Shown piece by piece: positions 16,332 through 24,358 of a DNA stretch of 64,000 bases. Below the pieces are notes generated by a model, which was not told where the DNA came from, did no database searches, and was given only the letters and a program-made list of their open reading frames with translations. Each line of letters starts with the position of its first letter. Positions within the stretch are counted from its first letter, which is position 1. A program made the translations under genes and the position numbers. This stretch comes from an uncultured Slackia sp. (GTDB lineage Bacteria > Actinomycetota > Coriobacteriia > Coriobacteriales > Eggerthellaceae), in NCBI RefSeq assembly GCF_934630525.1, contig NZ_CAKTVX010000003.1, forward strand, positions 240,032 to 304,031. The letters run 5' to 3'.

Positions 16332-18038
16332 TTACATCCCAAGCGCGTTCGCAAGTCGAATCGAGAACGCCGCTACCTGGCCTTTTTCGAGATAATTGGG
16401 CAATCCCGCCTCTCGAAGCGCCTGGCAATACGTCGTTTCGGGCGCAAGCTCGCTCAAACGCAGATACGTACCAACGGCCGAGGCATAGTCGCTGCGCGAT
16501 TCCGCAAGCAAATCGAGCGCGGCAAGCGCAGAAGTGCCGTACGCGGCGTAGTAAAACGGCGAGGTGAACAGGTGCGACATCGAAAGCCATTCATTCTCGT
16601 CCGCCGGCCACGAGTACTTCTCGTACACCTCAGTCCAAATGGCATCGACCTTATCGACCGTCAAATCGGGCTCGCAATAGACGCGCGTCTCCGCTTCGTT
16701 TATGGCAAACCCCTCGCGTACCGCAACTAGCTTGTCGAACAGCACGTATTCTCGAAGCGCATCGCCATACCCAGGGCAAAGCACGTCGTAATGGTCGTAG
16801 CACAGAAGTTCCAGGCCCTGCGACATCATTTCCTGCACATCGACAACGGTATTGGGCATAAACGCATTCGCGCGCACCCGATACATGTGATTGAAATGGC
16901 CGAACTCGTGCACGATCGCCGCGCAATCCGCCACTTCGGAATCGGGATTCACGAAAATGCAGCCATCGTTATACGCCGCCATTTCCGCAGTGTAGCTGTT
17001 GCGAATCTTAGCCTCCGACGCCGATATGTCATACAGGCCGTTGTCGACAAGGTGGTCAAACGCCTCCTCAAGCGCAGGCGAAACGCACGCCACGCAGGCC
17101 CGCGCGTTCGCCATAAGCGGCTCTTCGCTTTCGTCGAGAGCATCGAAAGCACCATCAATATCGTCGCCCATAACGTTGGCCACATAGCTCTGATACACCG
17201 GCACGAATTCGCTCGCTACCTCATCTTGCGCCGCTTCAATTTCGGCCATCGTGTAATCGCGCCCATATTCCGTAGCGAACACGTACTCGACGTAGTTCTC
17301 GTATCCCAGGCTTCGCGCCCAGGCATTGTTTGCATTGACGAGCTCCACATAGAGACGCTTGAGCTCGGCGTCGCTCGCATCTTGCGCCACGAGCGCGCTA
17401 TATTGACCCGCCAGATCGTCGCGCTTCGCTCGCAACGTAGCGCTTTCTGAAGACGCCGCGCTCGAATTGCCCAGGACGCTCGAGAACCCCTCGCCAATAT
17501 GAGCCCTGAAAGTCTCGCCGTGCTTCGATTCCAACGCATCCATGAATGCATGCGCACACTCTTGATAATGGATGTCATACGCCGCCTGCTTTGCCGCATA
17601 CGCGCTTGCGGCAGTCTCGTCAAAGCCGGCGCACGCTTGGTCGAAATTCGCAAGCGCGCGATCGCTCGACAGGTCGGCGAAAAGGCGCTCAAGTTCGTCG
17701 TAGGCGCCCAAAAGAGCCAACGCGTCGTCGCCCTCTATCGCCGCCCGGAATTCTTGAAGTGCCGCGTTGTATGCCGCCTCGTCAAACGAATCACGCGAAC
17801 GGTCGGACAAGGTCACATTCCAATGCTCGACCTCATTTCCGTATTCGAATTCGACGGGTGCCGAGGAACCCTTCCCCGTTGCGGTGCCGCCTGCTTCGCC
17901 CTCGCCGTTACCGCCAGCGCTGCACGCAGAAATCGCCGGCACGCAGAGCGCCAGGATTAGTACGCCCGCGAACCAGGAGCGCTTGGGCGCGGAGCGAAAC
18001 CAAGCTGCCGCTTTGCCTTTGAGGATTGCAGAATACAT
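16332..18038 (-). CDS. Lipoprotein zinc metallopeptidase of the M3/oligoendopeptidase F type
   Basis: About 568 aa from ATG 18038, preceded by GGGAGGT; longer in-frame starts lack a ribosome site. The N-terminus has a positively charged stretch, a hydrophobic helix (GVLILALCVPAISAC) and a lipobox AISAC, so it is anchored to the outer face of the membrane. The active site HEFGH (about residues 376-380) is preceded by ADCAAIV, as in gluzincin peptidases of family M3. It probably trims peptides outside the cell. The coiled-coil-rich middle section is typical of the family. The octamer array at 18206-18285 lies upstream. Confidence 0.85.
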   Translation of the reverse strand: MYSAILKGKAAAWFRSAPKRSWFAGVLILALCVPAISACSAGGNGEGEAGGTATGKGSSAPVEFEYGNEVEHWNVTLSDRSRDSFDEAAYNAALQEFRAAIEGDDALALLGAYDELERLFADLSSDRALANFDQACAGFDETAASAYAAKQAAYDIHYQECAHAFMDALESKHGETFRAHIGEGFSSVLGNSSAASSESATLRAKRDDLAGQYSALVAQDASDAELKRLYVELVNANNAWARSLGYENYVEYVFATEYGRDYTMAEIEAAQDEVASEFVPVYQSYVANVMGDDIDGAFDALDESEEPLMANARACVACVSPALEEAFDHLVDNGLYDISASEAKIRNSYTAEMAAYNDGCIFVNPDSEVADCAAIVHEFGHFNHMYRVRANAFMPNTVVDVQEMMSQGLELLCYDHYDVLCPGYGDALREYVLFDKLVAVREGFAINEAETRVYCEPDLTVDKVDAIWTEVYEKYSWPADENEWLSMSHLFTSPFYYAAYGTSALAALDLLAESRSDYASAVGTYLRLSELAPETTYCQALREAGLPNYLEKGQVAAFSIRLANALGM

Positions 18039-18205
18039 TGCAGGCACCTCCCTAAACGAAACCTCACACGCAGCCATCTTCATCGTAAGAGGAAGCGATG
18101 AGGGCGGGAATCGCCTTACGGCCAATTGAGGACGCCCGCTCGCGGACACGCGTCTGATTTTGGGTTATGCAATTTCTCGCGCGCAAACACGCAGGGTCTT
18201 CTTGC

Positions 18206-18285
18206 TTGCTAATGCATTAGCGAGATATTCTACTATCATACTATCCGACTACTTTGCTATCTCGCTATTCTGCTAGCTTACTACT
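18206..18285. repeat. Octamer array (10 registers, 8-bp-phased TA)
   Basis: TA occurs at 18210 and every 8 bp to 18282 without a miss. Units include TGCTATCT-like octamers. It lies in the gap upstream of the peptidase lipoprotein and opens the gene-poor region. Confidence 0.85.
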
Positions 18286-18383
18286 CTGCAGTTATTACAG
18301 GCTTATTGCCGAATTGGCGGGCGCGTTGTTGGCGTAGAAGCTTGAGGGAATACGAAGGTATGCAAAAGGCGAGAACGTGCGGG

Positions 18384-18521
18384 GGTATCCCATTGGTTGC
18401 TTCTCATTGGTTTCGCCCCATAAGCCGCATTCCGTTGATTGCATTCCATAGGTTACGTTCCTCCGGTTCACTCCAAAGGCTCACTCCAAAGGCTCATCCC
18501 GAACGGCGCATCTCATCGTTT
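18384..18521. repeat. Ten degenerate 13-14 bp tandem repeats
   Basis: Consecutive units start at 18384, 18398, 18412, 18426, 18440, 18454, 18468, 18481, 18494 and 18508. Typical units are TGCTTCTCATTGGT, TGCATTCCATAGGT and two identical TCACTCCAAAGGC copies. The shared core is roughly CNTTCCATNGGT. The 14-bp spacing is regular apart from two 13-bp units. An iteron-like or protein-binding array is plausible. Confidence 0.6.
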
Positions 18522-21268
18522 CAAGGGTTGCATTTCATGAAGCGTACAAGCTCCCGCATAGTGACATCATGCCCATCCATGGAAAGCCTCAAACCTGGCC
18601 ACCGACACCCAAGAAATCCACCTTTCACGCCGCACTCGAGCAAACATATGCTCATAGAGGGCGGGTCAATAACCTTCGCTTTTTTTCCTTGCAGGAAGCA
18701 CTGCAATTTCTTTGCAGGGGCAAGGAACAATCCCGTATTGCAGGACGAACTCGTGCGCCCTCCGAGCCATCCAATCCACGCCCTCTGCGGGCTTTTTCTA
18801 TTGGCAATTGGCATGCAAAGCGCCTCATCTGCTCCATATTTTTCGAGTGTTCTATCCGCGTAATCTATTGCATTTTCTTAGAACCCATAAGGACGAATCA
18901 CCTTCGCGCGAATACTCCCGAAGCCATAGAATCGCGCGTCATTCCACTTCCTCAATGAGTGTGGAAAGTCCCTCTCAGGGTTAGCGAATATGAGAACTAC
19001 CATCCCCACTTCTGCCTCTGCGGGGAATTTTACAGTTTTACATGATAATTGCAACCCCTCCTGCAATCTTTGCCCCTAATATGTTTCTCGCTTTTTCATA
19101 TACCAGAGCCAAGGCACCTTGCCCCAAGCCCGATGCGCTCCCCTCTCCCTTTCCCTTCCTTCCCAATGCTTTTCCCTATGGTCATCTTGCGCATCAAGAA
19201 AACTTGCTTCTTGATGCTCTTGATTCCTTTACGTGAGGCCAGCTCGAGGCTTTTTCATTTGAAAGTTTACTTAAATCCTCTTTAATTAGTACGATTTATT
19301 ACCCCCTCTAAACATTCGTGCCAAGACCATGATTGATCAAATATCCCTCGTGTGCTTTCTTCTTCTTGCATCTTTCCGATGCTTTTCTTCGCCCTTTGAT
19401 TTCGCCTGCTCCCCTTTCGATATGAAGATGAGGAGTACGCAATCCTTGGCTCGCCGCCTTATCGCAGCCCTTCACGCCAAGCATCGAATCATGCGAACGC
19501 CATGTCGAAATCCGATTTCATTCCCATGCGACGTAGCATCTATATTTCCTATCACACATGATTTCTCTCGTGAGTTCTTTACGTTGTAAACATTAATATT
19601 ATGCCTGTTAGTTCATTTACATGATTATTTGTCAATTTGGGCCCTTTAATTCAATAGCATTACTTGATTCGTGGGCCATTTTTCTTCTTTGTTCGCATCC
19701 GTCAGCGGCGTCGCAGCTAATCCCCTTCCCCTCATTCTCCGCTTCGATTGTTCTGTCGCGCCCCACGAGCGCCCCAAAATGACACGATGAACCGCATGTT
19801 GACCACAGAGCCCCATCGTTGCATTCAGCTCAATTACCTATCGCTTTTCCAGAATTCTTCTGCGCAGCTTAGTCAATGAACCCTATCTCAAACTCATCTT
19901 TTTATTGCCCCTATCCCTATTTTCAACTGCAACCTCGAAATATACTGAGCTATTCATTGATTGAATTCCATGCTCACTTTCCAGCCCAACTATTCAACCT
20001 TAGCCCCAAGCTCGTATCGGCACTCGAGGCATGCGCTCTTCGCCATGCGCCAGGTTCGTTTCAACGGTCGAATTACTTTCAGCACACCCGATAATCACGC
20101 AGTTCCCTAGGCTTCTTCACTTGTCATATTCTGTCATATCCAGCGCGCTACTACACCGCCCCCTCAAAATTTCACATGCGACATAGCAGAATTATCCATA
20201 TCAAAATTGCCCAGACCCCCTCCAGAGCTGTACGCCTTAGCGATCGACCGATTGCATAAGCGTCAATTGCTTGAGGAGTCGAGCATGAATTCATGCATTG
20301 CTGTTCCGCCGGCGAGCCGCAGAAGAAACACCGGGAGTACAACAAGAACGAGATTCCAACACCCGACTGCTCATCCGTTCCTTAAAACAGCTCACCATCT
20401 TCAGCGCCTTTCACTTCACCCCCCCCTTCGCATACCGAAACCAATGCTTTCAATGAGATTCCAATATCCCCAAGACCCCATATCAATATCGAAGCCAAAT
20501 GACGCGTCGCAATCTAGGCAAATTTCAATTGAAAGGTCGCCATAATACAAAGTTCTCGTCCGCTGAACGCCACGTCCGGTGAGGCGACGATTAAATCGAA
20601 AGGTCGCGAGGAGGGGATACGCTGCAATGCGGAGCATTTTTTTTGGAAACGAGAGACAAACCCACTGGCCTTGCCACAAACACACCGACCCTGGCTTTCG
20701 GCACGTCGCACCCTTCGACCTTAATCACATCCAATTGCGGCCAACATTCTCCGATTCGCCCCAAAGCCAACATGCCAAGATCAATGAGTCTCTACACGAG
20801 CCCAAGGCTTGAAAGCTGAGCGAATTCTTCCCATCGCGCGAAAAGGAGCAATGGTGACTAAAAAACTATCCGCCTGAGAGGCCTTCTGTGACATGATTTA
20901 AACCCAAATCGGGTACTTATACTATTTTTCTCAATACAGGGCTTTATTTCCGCTCTCAAGGCCAAATTTGGCCATGCACCCTCCTACCCCTTGCACTTAG
21001 TCCTTTCCCATGAGAATGCCCTACAACCATTCCGATCCACGGCCTCGCCTCTATCACCGCCAGCAGGATGCGTCCTTGGCCCAGAGTTCATCTCAGAGGT
21101 TGGCGCGGTTCCTTTCTGAGGCGGCTTTTAGCGCCATTTTATTTCGGCGTACCGCGCCTCTTCCCTACCCGCCGCGTCCTCATTGCGCTTTCGTCATCCC
21201 CGCTGCGTCCTCGTTGCCTCGCTGTCTCTTTACTTCTTACCAAGCACCCTTCACGCTGTTAATCATTA
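18522..21268. other. Gene-poor AT-rich stretch
   Basis: About 2.7 kb with no reading frame I can support. Short frames on both strands lack ribosome sites and recognisable domains. On the minus strand between about 20400 and 20770 there are protein-like fragments in several frames (for example ECWPQLDVIKVEG and DLSIEICLDCDASF) that may be decayed coding sequence. Composition is visibly poorer in G+C than the genes on either side. I recognise no tRNA, SRP, tmRNA or RNase P sequence. Confidence 0.5.
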
Positions 21269-21316
21269 TCAATAGTGTGCTATTTTGATAGCCGTCTATC
21301 TATCTAGTTACCTATC
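21269..21316. repeat. Short octamer array
   Basis: TA at 21273, 21281, 21289, 21297, 21305 and 21313, then one miss and TA at 21329. Same 8-bp phase rule as the main array. Confidence 0.7.
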
Positions 21317-21415
21317 AATTCTCCTTCTTAGGTTTTGCCTGTTCAGAACAATAAGCCACACTCTTATCGATGAATTATCGCAGCATAAATTATCTCGTTG
21401 ACGTATGATGTCTAC

Positions 21416-21471
21416 TGACTATTTGGCTATGTAGCTATGTAGCTACTTAGCTAGTTTGATATTCCGCTACC
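21416..21471. repeat. Short octamer array
   Basis: TA at 21420 and every 8 bp to 21468 (seven registers), with units such as GGCTATGT and AGCTATGT. Confidence 0.75.
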
Positions 21472-21979
21472 AATACTTCTATTTCTCTATGCAAAAGCCT
21501 CGGCTGCGATTCGTTCATAACAAGAATCTGAACAGCTCGTGTTTCATTGCTGCAGATCAAATCCCTCCGTCAGACAGTCCTCCCGCCCATAACGAGCCTC
21601 GTCAATCTACGTAGATCACTGAAGCACAAGCCCAGTAAACAATCGAATGAACGAACGTAACTCCACTGACAACAAAAGAAAGAAGTTATGGGCCACTTAG
21701 GAATGAATACAGGAGGGCAGGGGAGGGAACTCGCTTCGAGATTCCCTAAATACGAAAGGACGCTAGAGGTTCCTTCTAATCCAAAGCTGTACGAGCGAGT
21801 GGCACTTCAAAAAGATGCGAGAAGAGCGGGGATGTATGCAGCGCTCTCAAGCTCCCTGGACGTATAAGCCTGCGCATCCTCTTCGGACGCAGGGTAGGGG
21901 AGTGCGAGCCATGGGGGAATGCATATAGAGGCAACCGGAATCATTGTTCAGTCAATCGAAGATCGCACCGACCCAGATT
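21472..21979. other. Intergenic region, about 510 bp, no supported gene
   Basis: Contains a purine-rich stretch around 21700-21740 and a small hairpin CCTGCG...CGCAGG near 21868-21892. No reading frame or RNA gene can be supported. Confidence 0.4.
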
Positions 21980-22027
21980 GAGCTACTGTACTAGTAGGCT
22001 ATTTCAATAGCGCGCTATCTTGCTATC
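21980..22027. repeat. Short octamer array
   Basis: TA at 21984, 21992, 22000, 22008, 22016 and 22024, exactly 8 bp apart. It is out of register with the main array that starts 80 bp later. Confidence 0.75.
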
Positions 22028-22102
22028 TTTGTTCAACGCGAGTAAAGACTCGTACTCCTCAACCAATCAAATTGGCTGAAACTTCAATGCGATTAGACAC
22101 GC

Positions 22103-22654
22103 ACAATAGCTTCCTACATAAGTATCTTGCTATGAGACTACTTTCCTATACCGCTATATAGATATTTAGTTAGCCTATTATCTGAATATCATGCTATCCA
22201 ACAAATTAGCAAGCTTGATATGTAGCTATCTTGTTATCTGTCTATTTGAGTAGCTGATTATCTGACTAGCATCATCACTTTATACCTAACTATCTCACTA
22301 TCTGGCTATCTCATTAGCTGTGTATTTTGCTAGATAGCTATCCTGATATTTAAGAAGTTTTCTATTTAAATAGCCTACTATCCTGCTATTTGATTAGTTT
22401 GCTATTTTGTTATTCAGATATTTGACTATTCAATTATCTGCATAGTTCGCTACATGGTTAGTTCACTATAAGGTTATTTCGTTATTTTGATATCTCATTA
22501 TTTTCCTATGTTGTTATTTATTTAGCTGTTTAGCCTAATAGTTTGCTAGCGCTCTATTAGGCTATTACGATACTTAGATATTTTGTTAGTGAAATAGCAG
22601 GGTATCTGAATATCGTGCTAAAATGATATTCAGATAGATTGATACGAATTTAGT
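22103..22654. repeat. Main octamer array, putative partition centromere
   Basis: From 22107 to 22651 every eighth base starts a TA dinucleotide: 65 of 69 registers, with misses only at 22203, 22211, 22275 and 22355. Aligned octamers give consensus T-N-G/A-C/T-T-A-T/G-C/T (about TNGCTATY), for example TAGCTATC, TTGTTATC, TGACTAGC. Individual units are degenerate but their spacing never slips. The array ends 22 bp before the parA ATG. Phased short direct repeats next to a ParA/ribbon-helix-helix operon resemble the heptad centromeres of the pSM19035 omega protein. Here the period is 8, so function as a centromere/operator is inference. Confidence 0.9.
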
Positions 22655-22676
22655 AATTCCAGGTAGAAGGTACAGA

Positions 22677-23468
22677 ATGGGTAAAACATACTCCGTAGCA
22701 AACCGAAAAGGTGGCTGCTCAAAAACAACGACAGTAGGCGCGCTTGCGTCTGGCCTGAATGAACTTGGATGCAAAGTTCTTGTTGTAGACATGGACCCCC
22801 AAGGAAATATTTCCGATTGGGCTGGTTTTAACACCGATGGTCAAAACACTACTTACGAAGTTATCACAAACCGCTGCGAAGCTTCTGAGGCAATTTACGA
22901 GACGAAGCATTACGATTTGATGCCTGCAGATAACGACTTGTTTGCATCAGAAACTGAGCTCGCTAACGCAATTGATCGTTATGAGCATATGCGCGATGCT
23001 TTGAAATCGGTTAAAGATGAGTACGACTTCATCCTTATCGATACGCCGCCAAACCTCTCAACATTGTCAATCAATGCATTCGTAGCATCCGATGGCGGCA
23101 TCATCGTCACGACCGATACGGGCGCTTTTTCAACAAAAGGTATGAACGATCTTGCCGAAACCCTTGCTATGGTCAGCAAAAAATTGAACCCTGAAGCAAA
23201 GGTAATTGGCATCCTGCTTACGCGTTTCAACCCTCGCTTCAATGCAATGAAAGTTATGCGAGAAGTTACCGAGAAATTCAGCGCATACTTCGAAGCGCCC
23301 GTTTATGACACCTTCATTCGACAGTCAGTAGCCGTTATGGAATGCCAGATGGAATCGGTTGACCTCTTTGACGCACCGAAACAATCAGCAGCCATTGCCG
23401 ACTATCGTGCATTTGTCGCTGAATTCCTTCATAACGAAAGCGCCAAAGAGCAAGAGAGCGAGAAGTAA
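22677..23468 (+). CDS. parA: ParA-family partition ATPase
   Basis: 263-aa deviant-Walker ATPase. The P-loop is NRKGGCSKTTT (residues 9-19), where the usual KGGxGKT glycine is a serine. Walker A' is VLVVDMDPQGN and Walker B is FILIDTPPNLS. There is no N-terminal helix-turn-helix, so it is a short (type Ib-like) ParA whose repression and centromere binding would be done by the next gene. It probably forms ATP-dependent nucleoid-bound dimers that move the DNA carrying the octamer arrays. The start is preceded by AGGTAGAAGG and the octamer array. Codon use is more AT-rich than in the surrounding chromosome. Confidence 0.92.
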   Translation: MGKTYSVANRKGGCSKTTTVGALASGLNELGCKVLVVDMDPQGNISDWAGFNTDGQNTTYEVITNRCEASEAIYETKHYDLMPADNDLFASETELANAIDRYEHMRDALKSVKDEYDFILIDTPPNLSTLSINAFVASDGGIIVTTDTGAFSTKGMNDLAETLAMVSKKLNPEAKVIGILLTRFNPRFNAMKVMREVTEKFSAYFEAPVYDTFIRQSVAVMECQMESVDLFDAPKQSAAIADYRAFVAEFLHNESAKEQESEK

Positions 23469-23864
23469 ATGAGCAGGACCGGAACCGACCCCAACAAGAT
23501 TCTGATGGGAGACCTGAAACCTGAACTTGCTGCAAAGGCCGACATGCTCTCGAGCAAATTTGCGCCAAAACCTAGACGCGCAGTAGAGGCAGAAGAGCCA
23601 GCCGCCCAGGCCCCGGCAAAGCAGGCCAAAGAGGCATCGGTCCCCGTTGCCAAAAAAAGAGCCAAGCAGGAAAAGAAGGTTGAAGTAGCTCCCGTTGAAG
23701 AAGAGCTCACCCAAATGAACATTCGTATTCCTGTAAGTCTTAAGCGTGACATTGATAGGATCGTCTTCGAAAAGAAGTATTCAGGCGAAGATGTGAACAT
23801 CAAAAGCCTCGTGAGCCAATGGATTCAGGAAAGCGTCAAGAAGGAACTGCGTAAGAATGGCTAG
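23469..23864 (+). CDS. Ribbon-helix-helix centromere-binding protein (ParB/ParG-like)
   Basis: 131 aa, ATG directly abutting the parA stop codon. The N-terminal two thirds is charged and Ala/Pro/Lys-rich, probably disordered. The C-terminal part has a ribbon-helix-helix layout: strand MNIRIPVSLKRDIDRIV, then helix NIKSLVSQWIQESVKKEL. The strand residues would contact the major groove as a dimer. A flexible arm plus such a domain matches ParG/omega-type partner proteins of short ParAs, where the protein binds short phased repeats. It is the obvious candidate binder of the octamers. Identification rests on pattern, not on a database hit. Confidence 0.75.
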   Translation: MSRTGTDPNKILMGDLKPELAAKADMLSSKFAPKPRRAVEAEEPAAQAPAKQAKEASVPVAKKRAKQEKKVEVAPVEEELTQMNIRIPVSLKRDIDRIVFEKKYSGEDVNIKSLVSQWIQESVKKELRKNG

Positions 23865-24243
23865 CCGCCTTCCGGTACGCGTCCCGCTCTATGGAAACGC
23901 GTACCAGTTTGTTCCCGCGCGAACAACGATTCTCAACCCGGCTCTTAAGGGGGAAGCAACGCAGCTCTATCTTCTATGGGCCACAATAGGGGAGGGGAGC
24001 AATAAAGGAGTACTTTCTGATATAACGAATGACGAGACTATTCCTATTTTTGCGTGGTTGACCGACGACGAGCGCTTTCTTACAAGCGCTTACCAACAAG
24101 ACTATGAATTCATCGAATGCGTAAAGGAAATTGTAACGTTCGGTAACTTTCCCTCTGGGTCACTAATCGAGCTTGCGATAGCAAAACCCCAGGTCACAAA
24201 TGATGGACCTGGCATGGTTGCCCGTTTTTCCATAACTGTATAA
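23857..24243 (+). CDS. Unknown protein, third gene of the par operon
   Basis: 128 aa, unrecognised. The ATG overlaps the last 8 bp of the ribbon-helix-helix gene, so translation is coupled and the product probably works with it. No membrane segment, signal or cysteine motif; mixed alpha/beta composition with a conserved-looking segment PIFAWLTDDERFLTSAYQQD. It ends exactly where another octamer array begins. It could be an accessory partition or replication-control protein, but that is only suggested by position. Confidence 0.7.
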   Translation: MASRLPVRVPLYGNAYQFVPARTTILNPALKGEATQLYLLWATIGEGSNKGVLSDITNDETIPIFAWLTDDERFLTSAYQQDYEFIECVKEIVTFGNFPSGSLIELAIAKPQVTNDGPGMVARFSITV

Positions 24244-24327
24244 TAGCTAAATAGATTACTATCCTGCTATCTAACTATTTTATTAGCTAGATAGCAGGAT
24301 AATTTTATACATCGATAGCGAGCTAGT
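24240..24327. repeat. Octamer array directly after the par operon
   Basis: TA at 24244 and every 8 bp to 24324, eleven registers without a miss. The first unit overlaps the stop codon of the third par gene. It brackets the operon together with the main array. Confidence 0.88.
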
Positions 24328-24358
24328 CTATAAAGAGCGAAGCATCCATGGTAATAAA

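Noticed and set aside
18306..18863. 185-codon + strand frame in the gene-poor region
   Set aside because: No ribosome site or domain, and composition follows the tandem 14-bp repeats it overlaps.
22103..22654. CRISPR array or microsatellite
   Set aside because: There are no unique spacers between identical repeats, and units are degenerate with a strict 8-bp phase rather than identical short repeats.
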